Of a stretch of 5,725 nucleotides of DNA, positions 1-5,725 are shown one piece after another. The notes under the pieces were generated by a model. The model saw only the letters and a program-made list of their open reading frames with translations, did not search any database and was not told the origin of the DNA. Source of the stretch: an uncultured Gemella sp. (GTDB taxonomy: Bacteria; Bacillota; Bacilli; Staphylococcales; Gemellaceae). The stretch lies in the NCBI GenBank assembly GCA_938038035.1, contig CALHQV010000222.1, positions 1 through 5,725 on the forward strand, written 5' to 3'. A program made the position numbers and the translations under genes. Every line of letters begins with the position of its first letter. The stretch's first letter is position 1.

Positions 1-839
1 AACGAAAATCACTAAATATGTCTCAAAAAAAATTAGCTGAAGGTATTTGTACTCAAACTATTATCAGTAGATTAGAAAAAGGAGAAGTCACTCCTTCTAT
101 AGATATATTTTTCAAAATCATAAAAAAATTAAATATTCCAACTAGTGAAATAGAAGACTTGTTTGATATCGATACTAAAGATTATCAGCCTTCACACTTC
201 AAAGTTAATGAACTTATGAAATTACTTTATAAACGAGATTATAAGACACTAGATTTTGTTTTATCTTCCATTGATAAAAACACTCTTGATTCAGAAAATA
301 TTTTATATTTTGAATGGTTTCAAGCTATCACAACATATCATATAAAAAATCAACTAGATTTTGCGATTAAAAATCTAAAGATATTAATAGCAAAAGTAGA
401 AGTTGGTTGTATTTTATATTGCGATATATGTAATACTTTGGGAAATTTTTATTCAGAAAAAGAATTATTTGAAGATGCTCTTCTTTGGTATGAAAAAATT
501 TTACCATACATAAAAATTATTCAAAATACAAGTTCTGAACAACCATTTTATTATTCTATTGCGCGTATCTATGGAATTTTAAATAAATTAAATGATGCAA
601 CGTATTGGAACTCTACCGCTATTACTAAAACTCTAGAAAATAAATCTTTTTATCTTCTAGGAGACAATTATTATTTACAAGCACGATTATTTGAAGAGCA
701 AAATTTTATTGAAGATGCTATTAACTCTTGTAACAAAGCTATTAGTGTATTCTCATTAGAAAATAATGAAACTATGAGATCTTTAACATTATCTTATCTT
801 TCCTATCTAAGAGAGAAAAATAGTAACGAACCTCAATAA
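1..839 (+). CDS. PlcR-like RRNPP transcriptional regulator (HTH + TPR), 5' end missing
   Basis: Probable peptide-responsive transcription factor of the RRNPP class (PlcR/Rgg-like), acting in the cytoplasm by binding DNA and a short imported signal peptide. The frame is open to the left edge: bases 3-17 read R-K-S-L-N just before the ATG at 18, and this continues naturally into MSQKKLAEGICTQ, the heart of an XRE-type helix-turn-helix. The ATG at 18 is therefore internal and about a dozen N-terminal residues lie outside the window. Numbering from ATG 18, the HTH core is residues 2-45 (LAEGIC, ISRLEKGE, PSIDI). From about 60 to 265 the protein is all-helical with TPR-like repeats (about 97-130, 135-168, 175-208, 213-246; for example EDALLWYEK and EDAINSCNK). 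The total would be near the 285 residues usual for PlcR. No cognate peptide gene follows it in the window. Class is fairly sure; target and ligand are unknown. Confidence 0.85.
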   Translation, partial: RKSLNMSQKKLAEGICTQTIISRLEKGEVTPSIDIFFKIIKKLNIPTSEIEDLFDIDTKDYQPSHFKVNELMKLLYKRDYKTLDFVLSSIDKNTLDSENILYFEWFQAITTYHIKNQLDFAIKNLKILIAKVEVGCILYCDICNTLGNFYSEKELFEDALLWYEKILPYIKIIQNTSSEQPFYYSIARIYGILNKLNDATYWNSTAITKTLENKSFYLLGDNYYLQARLFEEQNFIEDAINSCNKAISVFSLENNETMRSLTLSYLSYLREKNSNEPQ

Positions 840-870
840 TAATCCTCTTATTTTGACGATATGTTTTAAA

Positions 871-912
871 ACGAAATAAACTCCAGAATTTTCCTCTGGA
901 GTTTATTTTCGT
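871..912. terminator. Bidirectional intrinsic terminator between convergent genes
   Basis: Inverted repeat: left arm 871-887, 7-nt loop 888-894, right arm 895-912. The core ATAAACTCCAGA/TCTGGAGTTTAT is 12 perfect base pairs, extended by ACGAA/TTCGT with one bulged base. The stem is T-rich after the core on both strands (TTTATTTTCGTCTATTCTTTT on +, TTTATTTCGTTTT on -), so it can end both the regulator transcript and the permease transcript. On the minus strand the hairpin begins immediately after the permease TAG stop (915-913), with no spacer. Confidence 0.85.
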
Positions 913-2925
913 CTATTCTTTTATAATTCTATAGTAAATTTTTGATGTTATTGCATAAACTATTAGATAGAAGATTGCGAAGACTACGATTGTCACAGCA
1001 AGTGCTTGTAAGAATATGCTATTATCTGTTATTAAGAATAATCTCAAGATTTTCTCAATAAATGGATATGCTACTATCGTGTGTAGTGTTGCTATAATTA
1101 GCGGAGAGAAGAAGATTAACAGTACTTGTGATCTTATTGATTGTTTAATCTGTTTATCTGTAATACCTACTTTTCTCATGATTTCAAAGTTTCCTTTATC
1201 TTCATAACCTTCTGAGATTTGTTTGTAGTACATTATTACCACTTGGCTTATTACGAAGATAAAGCTTATGAACACCCCGATGAATAGGAATGATGCGAAC
1301 ACCCCTCTAAATGTAAGTTTATTTTCTTCTTTACCTTCTATTTCTATACCACTTTGTTTTTCTAATTTTTTAAAACTTTCGATTACCTTAGCTTCTTTAG
1401 TTGTATCTTTGATATTGAAGGCAACGTAGTTTTGAAGTGTAGGAGTACCTGTTTGTATACTAATCCCTCTTTTTTCTAACTCTTTACTACTTAACTCTGT
1501 TAGTTTTGTAGCTAATTTAGTTGCTTCTTTCTCATCTTTAACAACAGCATAATATGTATCCATAATATTTGCGGTAGCCGAACCTATTGTTCCTGGAAAC
1601 TCTGATAATTTTTCTTTAATTTTATATTCGCTACCATTTAGAGAAATACTATTATGATTGTAATCTCCTTTTTTATCGATATGTAATAAAATCTCATTAC
1701 TTTCTAATGTTTTATTTTTATTAGCGAATTTATTATAATCTTTTAATTGTAAAACAACTATCATTTTAACATTACTTAAGTCTACACCTACATTTGATTC
1801 AAAATTAAATTTATCTTCAACTAATCTTCCTACCATAGGTAATGAATTATATGAGACCATATCTTCCACTTCAGTTCCCGCTTCTTTAGCTGCTAATTTT
1901 GCATTATTTTCAATTTCTTTTAGTTTATCACTAGTAGAATGATAACCTGCAATCATTAATTGTCTTGGGAATCTTTCGTTGTAAGATTTTTCCATACCTG
2001 CATATAATGCTGAAGTTGATCCCATAGTTACAAGAACCATTGTAGATAATATACAGATATTCGCTAATCCTACTGCATTTCTCTTCATTCTGTATAATAA
2101 ACCAGAAACGCTGATGAAGTTTTTAGGTTTATAGTAGAAGTTTTTATTATTTTTCATGATTTTTAGTACTGTGATACTAACTGCCATGAACACTAGATAT
2201 GTACCTATAATTACCGCAACTACAGCATAAAAGAATACTAATAATGCTTTTACAGGATTTTGTACCGTTTGTGCTGTGTAATAACCATAGCCGATTAATG
2301 CTAAACCGATTATCGCTAGAATCCATCTAGATTTCGGTTCCTTTTCACCTTTATTTTCATCTTTTAATAAGGCTACAATTCTAAGTCTAGCTATTTTTAT
2401 AACAGTATAAAGTAATAATAAGAAGTATATTCCTCCGAATAATAGTACTGAGAAAACTATAGCTATCGGTGTTATGCTGAACCCAAAGCTAACTCCCGCT
2501 GAGAATAATTTCAATAATACTAACAGCATAAGTTTATCAAAAATTATTCCTAATCCAATTCCTAACACTATTGTAGTTACAGCGATAAAAATTGTTTCTA
2601 AAACTAAGATTTTCGCTATTTGTTTTTTTGTCATACCTAAAACAGAATACAATCCAAATTCTTTTACCCTACGTTTTACTAGAAAACTATAAGTATAAAA
2701 TAGGAAAATTACAGAGAACAGTGCAATTACAATAATACCGAAACTTAATACCTGTTTTGTCGCCTCAATACCGTTTGGAAGTTTGTCTAAATTATCTCCA
2801 AAAGCCAGAGATGACAGTATGTAAAATGACATTATTGTAAAAATTGCTGATAACACATACGGTATTATAAATTTTTTATTTTTTACAAGGTTATTTAAAG
2901 CAAATTTGCTATAAAAGAAACTCAT
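913..2925 (-). CDS. BceB-type ABC transporter permease (FtsX-like)
   Basis: Membrane subunit of a BceAB-type ABC transporter, a family that protects Firmicutes from peptide antibiotics (bacitracin, lantibiotics, other lipid II-cycle binders) and often senses them for a two-component system. With the ATG at 2925 it has 670 residues, normal for BceB (about 640-670). Ten membrane segments are visible (about 19-41, 59-82, 104-130, 148-174, 200-216, 227-254, 285-308, 542-566, 599-622, 638-662), with one large extracellular domain (about 309-540) between TM7 and TM8, the hallmark of the family. Two FtsX-type cytoplasmic motifs follow TM2 and TM8 (KRRVKEFGLYSVLGMTKKQ; FEIMRKVGITDKQI). I prefer the ATG at 2925 to the in-frame GTG at 2934, because that GTG lies inside the Shine-Dalgarno AGGTGA. 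The gene starts one base after the ATPase stop. The substrate cannot be told from sequence. Confidence 0.92.
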   Translation of the reverse strand: MSFFYSKFALNNLVKNKKFIIPYVLSAIFTIMSFYILSSLAFGDNLDKLPNGIEATKQVLSFGIIVIALFSVIFLFYTYSFLVKRRVKEFGLYSVLGMTKKQIAKILVLETIFIAVTTIVLGIGLGIIFDKLMLLVLLKLFSAGVSFGFSITPIAIVFSVLLFGGIYFLLLLYTVIKIARLRIVALLKDENKGEKEPKSRWILAIIGLALIGYGYYTAQTVQNPVKALLVFFYAVVAVIIGTYLVFMAVSITVLKIMKNNKNFYYKPKNFISVSGLLYRMKRNAVGLANICILSTMVLVTMGSTSALYAGMEKSYNERFPRQLMIAGYHSTSDKLKEIENNAKLAAKEAGTEVEDMVSYNSLPMVGRLVEDKFNFESNVGVDLSNVKMIVVLQLKDYNKFANKNKTLESNEILLHIDKKGDYNHNSISLNGSEYKIKEKLSEFPGTIGSATANIMDTYYAVVKDEKEATKLATKLTELSSKELEKRGISIQTGTPTLQNYVAFNIKDTTKEAKVIESFKKLEKQSGIEIEGKEENKLTFRGVFASFLFIGVFISFIFVISQVVIMYYKQISEGYEDKGNFEIMRKVGITDKQIKQSIRSQVLLIFFSPLIIATLHTIVAYPFIEKILRLFLITDNSIFLQALAVTIVVFAIFYLIVYAITSKIYYRIIKE

Positions 2926-2926
2926 C

Positions 2927-3679
2927 TTACTCACCTGCCTGCATTAAAGTTAACGTGTCATTAATTTTTTGGAACATTTCACTTGTAGTCGCATTTCCTT
3001 TTCTAAGTTCATGGAATACTACTCCGTCTTTAATAAATAATACACGTTTAGCACGAGCTGCTGTTTTCACAGAGTGCGTAACCATAATTATTGTTTGTCC
3101 TGCGTTATTAAGTTTTTCAAACACTTCTAACAGTTGATCTGTTGATTTTGAATCTAGTGCACCTGTCGGTTCATCCGCCAAAATCAGAGCTGGGTTCGTA
3201 ATAATCGCACGAGCTACCGCTACCCTTTGACGTTGACCACCAGATACTTCATATGGGAACTTGTTGATTAACTTATCAATTCCTAAAGGTTTAGTTACTT
3301 TCTCTAATCTTTTTTCCATATCTTTATATTTTTTATTAGCAAGTACTAACGGTAATAAGATATTATCTTTTATAGAAAAATTATCAAGTAGGTTGAAATC
3401 TTGGAAGACGAATCCTAGATTGTCACGGCGGAAATTCGCTAAGTCTTTATCTTTCAACTTGCTTAAATCTAAATTGTTTAAATTTACATTCCCTGATGTT
3501 GCTTTATCAAATGTTGCGATAATATTTAGTAAAGTAGTTTTACCGCTTCCGCTCTCACCCATAATCGCTACATATTCACCATTATCTACTGCGAAATTTA
3601 CATTTTTTAACGCTTCTGTACTTTGTGTACTTAATCTTGTTGTATAAACTTTTCTTACATTGTTGACTTCTAATAACAT
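2927..3679 (-). CDS. BceA-type ABC transporter ATP-binding protein
   Basis: ATPase subunit that powers the permease encoded directly downstream. From the ATG at 3679 it has 250 residues, typical of BceA/MacB/LolD-type ATPases. All nucleotide-binding motifs are present: Walker A GESGSGKT (about 41-48), Q-loop Q93 in FVFQDFNLL, signature VSGGQRQR (about 145-152), Walker B LILADEPTG (about 165-173) with catalytic Glu, D-loop ALDS (about 174-177), and H-loop His202 in VTHS. The QDFNLLD and ADEPTGALDS wording is characteristic of this subfamily. The ATG at 3679 is preferred over the GTG at 3688, since that GTG overlaps the SD AGGAGTGA. The BceS/BceR pair that usually neighbours such transporters is not in the window. 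Upstream are a candidate promoter and BceR-like operator. Bacitracin specificity itself is not shown. Confidence 0.93.
   Translation of the reverse strand: MLLEVNNVRKVYTTRLSTQSTEALKNVNFAVDNGEYVAIMGESGSGKTTLLNIIATFDKATSGNVNLNNLDLSKLKDKDLANFRRDNLGFVFQDFNLLDNFSIKDNILLPLVLANKKYKDMEKRLEKVTKPLGIDKLINKFPYEVSGGQRQRVAVARAIITNPALILADEPTGALDSKSTDQLLEVFEKLNNAGQTIIMVTHSVKTAARAKRVLFIKDGVVFHELRKGNATTSEMFQKINDTLTLMQAGE
2931..2936 (-). promoter_or_regulatory. Ribosome binding site of the permease, inside the ATPase gene
   Basis: AGGTGA on the minus strand, 5 nt before the ATG at 2925, matches the anti-SD complement GGAGGTGA. It overlaps the last codons of the ATPase gene, whose TAA (2929-2927) lies between the SD and the ATG. 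This arrangement implies translational coupling and decides the start: the alternative GTG (2934-2932) is part of the SD itself. Confidence 0.75.
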
Positions 3680-3684
3680 TTTTA

Positions 3685-3692
3685 TCACTCCT
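3685..3692 (-). promoter_or_regulatory. Ribosome binding site of the BceA-type ATPase
   Basis: AGGAGTGA on the minus strand; AGGAG (3692-3688) stands 8 nt before the ATG at 3679. It includes the in-frame GTG (3688-3686), which argues against that GTG as the start codon. Confidence 0.7.
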
Positions 3693-3752
3693 GAATTCTT
3701 TTTATTTAATCTTCCTAGTTCGAACTTTTCTACAACTTCCTCGTTGTTTATA

Positions 3753-3780
3753 CTTATATTCTACATTACTTTTCTTACAG
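3753..3780 (-). promoter_or_regulatory. Candidate promoter of the BceAB-type operon
   Basis: On the minus strand a -10-like TATAAG (3758-3753) lies 16 nt after a poor -35 CTGTAA (3780-3775). An alternative -10 is TATAAA (3752-3747). This would give a leader of about 65 nt before the ATG at 3679. The weak -35 is what one expects of an activator-dependent promoter, and the candidate operator lies immediately upstream. The exact position is uncertain. Confidence 0.35.
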
Positions 3781-3783
3781 ATT

Positions 3784-3832
3784 CTATCGATTTTCCTTAC
3801 AAAAAAGCTCCCAACCTTACACTTTTGTAAGA
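3784..3832 (-). promoter_or_regulatory. Candidate BceR-like operator (inverted repeat plus second half-site)
   Basis: CCTTACA-CTTT-TGTAAGA at 3815-3832 is a 7-4-7 inverted repeat containing TTACA-N4-TGTAA, the pattern reported for BceR-like response regulators (TnACA-N4-TGTAA, from memory). Reading toward the operon, a 13-bp linker (3814-3802) is followed by a second half-site, TGTAAGG (3801-3795), whose partner half (TCGATAG, 3790-3784) is degenerate. This main site, linker, weaker secondary site layout resembles that described for the B. subtilis bceA promoter. It ends just upstream of the candidate -35. No regulator gene is in the window, so the binding protein is inferred. Confidence 0.5.
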
Positions 3833-3838
3833 TTGGGA
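3801..3838 (-). terminator. Intrinsic terminator of the type I ABC exporter gene
   Basis: On the minus strand UCCCAAUCUUACA (3838-3826), loop AAAG (3825-3822), UGUAAGGUUGGGA (3821-3809) form a 13-bp stem whose only non-Watson-Crick pair is a U-G wobble. Then come GC and a run of six U (3806-3801). The same pair is a C/A mismatch on the + strand and no U-run follows there, so the terminator is one-directional. It starts 57 nt after the exporter stop codon at 3896. Its apex contains the candidate BceR-like operator. Confidence 0.88.
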
Positions 3839-3895
3839 TATTTATTACTTTTTATTTGATTTCAAGAATATCTAGCGACTTTATTTCCTGGGAAA

Positions 3896-5503
3896 TTATA
3901 ATCGTAATATATCTGTAAATCTTTGTTCAGAGTCGCTATCTAGTCTGTGCGTTATTAGAATTACCGTTAATTCTGGATTAGTTAATAGAAGTTCTTCTAT
4001 TTTCTCTGCATTATCTTTGTCCAAATTGGAAGTTATCTCATCTAACAGCACTACTTTTTTCTCTCTAATAATTCCACGAGCTAGAGCTATTCTTTGTTTT
4101 TGACCACCTGATAAATTCTTACCACCTTCTACAAGTTCCGTATCTAAACCATCCTCAAGACTTGTTAAAAACTCACCTAATCCTACGCTTTCTAACACAT
4201 CTTTAACTTTTTCATCAGCATAATTATCACCTAGCGTTATATTAAATCTTAGACTTTCTGTAAAAATATACGGTTCTTGCGGAATATATAGCATCTTATC
4301 ATACAGGCTGTGCTTATTGATACCCTCTAGTTCTTCTCCGTTAAATTTAACTCTACCTTCGTAATTTTCTATTCTTCCAGACAATAATTTTAACAATGTA
4401 GATTTTCCACTACCGCTTTCACCGACAATAGCGTATTTTCCATATTTATTAAATGAATACGAAATGTTTTTTAATACACTTTTCTCTTCATATTTATAAG
4501 AAACATCCTCTAATACTATAGTTTTAATTTCTTCGTTTAATAATTTTTTACTAGTGTCTTTATCAGCAATTACCTTAGCCTCTTCTTTGAATTTCTCGAA
4601 TTTCTCAAAGATTGGCACTACGATATTTAACTCTACCGTAATATTCATAATATTTCCTACAGAATTAAAAATCGTAGATGTTAGTGACTCTACTGTTAAA
4701 ATAGATCCAAAACCTACAATATTTTTTAGCGCCAGTATTCCTGTTAGTAATACTACACCAACTTGCCCTACTAAATTCCCCAAACCACCTAAGACTCCAG
4801 CTAATCCGACACTTTTTCTTAGAGACACAGATTCTTTTAATACTTCATTAGAAGAATCTGCTACAATTTTTTTCAAAACTCCTAGTTTATTGAAAGATAG
4901 TAAACTATCGAATCCCTGTAGGTAATTTGTATTTTTACTTATTAATTTTTCTAATGACCCTGAATATCTCTGAGCTTTATTCTGAATAGATTTTTGCGCA
5001 AGAGCTGGTAAAACTAATGTAAGAACACTCATTACTATAGAGAAGACTATAATCGACCAGTGGAATGCAAAAAGTCCGACTATAGCTAAAAGTGTCTCTA
5101 TTATCGCTGTAATACTCTGATAAAAATTACCAAATCCTTTTTCTTCTACAATCATCAAATCATTACTAATCCATGATATGTAATCTCCACTATTTTTCTT
5201 ATTGAAATTAGCATAGTTATTTTTAGAAATTGCATCAACGACATCACATCGAATATCAGTTATCATTTTTTGCACTACATAGTTTTCATACGGAATTTTT
5301 ATATAAATAGAAACTAAATATGATAAAAACACTATACCTGCATAGGCTATATTATAGAAAAAGCCATCGGTATTCGACTTGATTAATTCGTTAAATCCAT
5401 CCCCTATAAAATACGCAGCGACAACCTTACATGCTCCTCCAAAAATAATTAGTAAAAGCAACAAACTATTTTCTAAATATCTTTTCTTTAAATACTGCTT
5501 CAT
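3896..5503 (-). CDS. Type I ABC exporter, fused membrane and ATPase domains (half-transporter)
   Basis: A 535-residue half-transporter expected to work as a dimer in the membrane; the substrate is unknown (this family exports peptides, lipids and drugs). The membrane domain covers about 1-300, with hydrophobic segments near 12-34, 50-70, 130-150, 150-170, 236-260 and 265-292, and the usual intracellular-loop motif (NKKNSGDYISWISND, about 101-115). The ATPase domain covers about 328-535: Walker A GESGSGKS (361-368), Q-loop Q409 in IPQEPYIF, signature LSGGQKQR (464-471), Walker B VVLLDE (484-489), D-loop SNLD, H-loop His519 in ITHR. There is no peptidase C39 domain. The start is well supported by SD AAGGAGG six bases ahead. 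The protein stops 16 residues after the H-loop His, whereas relatives usually run 30-50 further; a possible 3' frameshift is described in the findings. The gene is monocistronic, with its own promoter and terminator. Confidence 0.92.
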   Translation of the reverse strand: MKQYLKKRYLENSLLLLLIIFGGACKVVAAYFIGDGFNELIKSNTDGFFYNIAYAGIVFLSYLVSIYIKIPYENYVVQKMITDIRCDVVDAISKNNYANFNKKNSGDYISWISNDLMIVEEKGFGNFYQSITAIIETLLAIVGLFAFHWSIIVFSIVMSVLTLVLPALAQKSIQNKAQRYSGSLEKLISKNTNYLQGFDSLLSFNKLGVLKKIVADSSNEVLKESVSLRKSVGLAGVLGGLGNLVGQVGVVLLTGILALKNIVGFGSILTVESLTSTIFNSVGNIMNITVELNIVVPIFEKFEKFKEEAKVIADKDTSKKLLNEEIKTIVLEDVSYKYEEKSVLKNISYSFNKYGKYAIVGESGSGKSTLLKLLSGRIENYEGRVKFNGEELEGINKHSLYDKMLYIPQEPYIFTESLRFNITLGDNYADEKVKDVLESVGLGEFLTSLEDGLDTELVEGGKNLSGGQKQRIALARGIIREKKVVLLDEITSNLDKDNAEKIEELLLTNPELTVILITHRLDSDSEQRFTDILRL

Positions 5504-5509
5504 CTTTTC

Positions 5510-5516
5510 CCTCCTT
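5510..5516 (-). promoter_or_regulatory. Ribosome binding site of the type I ABC exporter
   Basis: AAGGAGG on the minus strand (5516-5510), 6 nt before the ATG at 5503. It is a full-strength Shine-Dalgarno that fixes the start codon. Confidence 0.85.
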
Positions 5517-5529
5517 ATACCTTACTATT

Positions 5530-5558
5530 ATTCTATCAAATAAAATTAGCTTACACAA
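5530..5558 (-). promoter_or_regulatory. Candidate sigma-A promoter of the type I ABC exporter
   Basis: On the minus strand: -35 TTGTGT (5558-5553), 17-bp spacer, -10 TAGAAT (5535-5530) preceded by TGA, an extended -10. Transcription would start about 20 nt before the ATG at 5503, leaving a short leader with the SD. The spacing and extended -10 make this the best promoter in the window. A TGTAAG (5555-5550) overlaps the -35. Confidence 0.6.
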
Positions 5559-5610
5559 GATAGTTTTTAGATAATTGATTATATTTGTTAGAAAATAATT
5601 TTATTTATAT

Positions 5611-5616
5611 TATAAT
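5611..5616 (+). promoter_or_regulatory. -10 box of a rightward promoter ahead of the structured element
   Basis: A perfect TATAAT on the + strand, about seven bases before the first hairpin begins at 5623. The best -35 match, TTGTTA (5585-5590), is 20 bp away, longer than the normal 17; closer hexamers such as TTAGAA (5588-5593) match poorly. A rightward transcript would start at or near the first hairpin. This is diverging from the exporter promoter at 5530-5558. Confidence 0.4.
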
Positions 5617-5725
5617 GGGAGCGACTCAAAAATCGTGATTTCGTAGAAATCGATTTTGTCGAGTCATCCCCGCACAGTTTATTAGATATCTAAAAAGCTT
5701 TTATAAAGCGAATTTAGATATCAAT
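5617..5725 (+). repeat. Structured intergenic element or small RNA (two hairpins), cut by window end
   Basis: Two successive hairpins without coding potential. Hairpin 1: GACTC (5623-5627) with GAGTC (5661-5665), AAAATCG (5629-5635) with CGATTTT (5651-5657), and ATTTC (5638-5642) with GAAAT (5646-5650), giving 17 base pairs broken by small bulges, followed by CATCCCCGCACAG. Hairpin 2: 5681-5694 with 5713-5725 (TTTAGATATCAAT; one bulged A), enclosing a small GCTTT-TAT-AAAGC hairpin (5697-5709). Pairing of AGTTT (5677-5680 region) would continue beyond the edge. From memory, the plan GGGAG-hairpin, CCCCGCACAG, long second hairpin recalls dispersed intergenic elements of streptococci and staphylococci. 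I cannot verify copy number or transcription here, so it may be either a repeat or an RNA gene. Confidence 0.5.

Noticed and set aside
18..20. ATG at 18 as the true start of the PlcR-like regulator
   Set aside because: The frame stays open to base 1 and the upstream R-K-S-L-N completes the first helix of the HTH; starting at 18 would remove it.
840..870. PlcR-box-like palindrome (TATGNAAATTNCATA) near the regulator or in the other gaps
   Set aside because: I looked for it in the intergenic stretches and found no convincing match, so no autoregulatory site can be claimed.
1016..1207. Plus-strand open frame opposite the permease gene
   Set aside because: It is antisense to a clearly conserved membrane protein, has no ribosome binding site or recognisable domain, and such frames are common opposite AT-rich genes. 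The same applies to the frames at 2474-2692, 2955-3137, 3261-3647 and 4554-4925.
2932..2934. GTG as start codon of the permease (673 residues)
   Set aside because: The GTG is part of the Shine-Dalgarno AGGTGA serving the ATG at 2925, and family members typically begin at the MSFFYSK-like residue.
3686..3688. GTG as start codon of the ATPase (253 residues)
   Set aside because: The GTG overlaps the Shine-Dalgarno AGGAGTGA; no other SD lies upstream of it at a usable distance.
3689..3895. Small ORF or riboswitch in the gap between the two transporter units
   Set aside because: ATG codons on the minus strand are followed at once by stops (for example ATG-TAG near 3766), and apart from the terminator and half-site array I see no extended folded leader.
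5626..5667. 13-residue minus-strand open frame (ATG at 5667) within the structured element
   Set aside because: It lies wholly inside hairpin 1, has no properly spaced ribosome binding site, and its sequence is fixed by base pairing; no sign of a real peptide.

Overview
The window is AT-rich (roughly 30% G+C by eye), with strong AGGAGG-type ribosome binding sites and U-tract terminators. Together with its gene families this points to a low-GC Firmicute. The protein style and the repeat element at the right edge suggest a Gemella-like coccus, but that is inference and no marker gene is present to prove it.

Layout. Left edge (1-839, + strand): the 3' part of a PlcR-like regulator of the RRNPP class (XRE-type helix-turn-helix plus TPR-like repeats). 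Its first dozen or so codons lie outside the window. It converges on a minus-strand block across a bidirectional hairpin terminator (871-912). Centre (913-3679, - strand): a two-gene operon, ATPase then FtsX-type permease, forming a BceAB-type antimicrobial-peptide resistance/sensing ABC transporter. The two genes are separated by one base and look translationally coupled. Right half (3896-5503, - strand): a one-gene type I ABC exporter (membrane domain fused to ATPase) with its own promoter and terminator. Right edge (5611-5725): a promoter-like TATAAT followed by two consecutive hairpins, which looks like a dispersed structured intergenic element or small RNA and is cut by the window end.

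How it fits together. BceAB-type transporters usually sit beside a BceRS-type two-component system, but none is in this window. The 207-bp gap upstream of the ATPase nevertheless carries a near-perfect TTACA-N4-TGTAA inverted repeat plus further TGTAAG half-sites at helical spacing, the kind of operator BceR-like regulators use. That operator is built into the apex of the upstream gene's terminator hairpin, so one sequence would stop one transcript and activate the next. This is the most interesting structure I see. A second point is the unusually short C-terminus of the exporter, where a one-base frame change would restore a more family-like tail ending next to the terminator.
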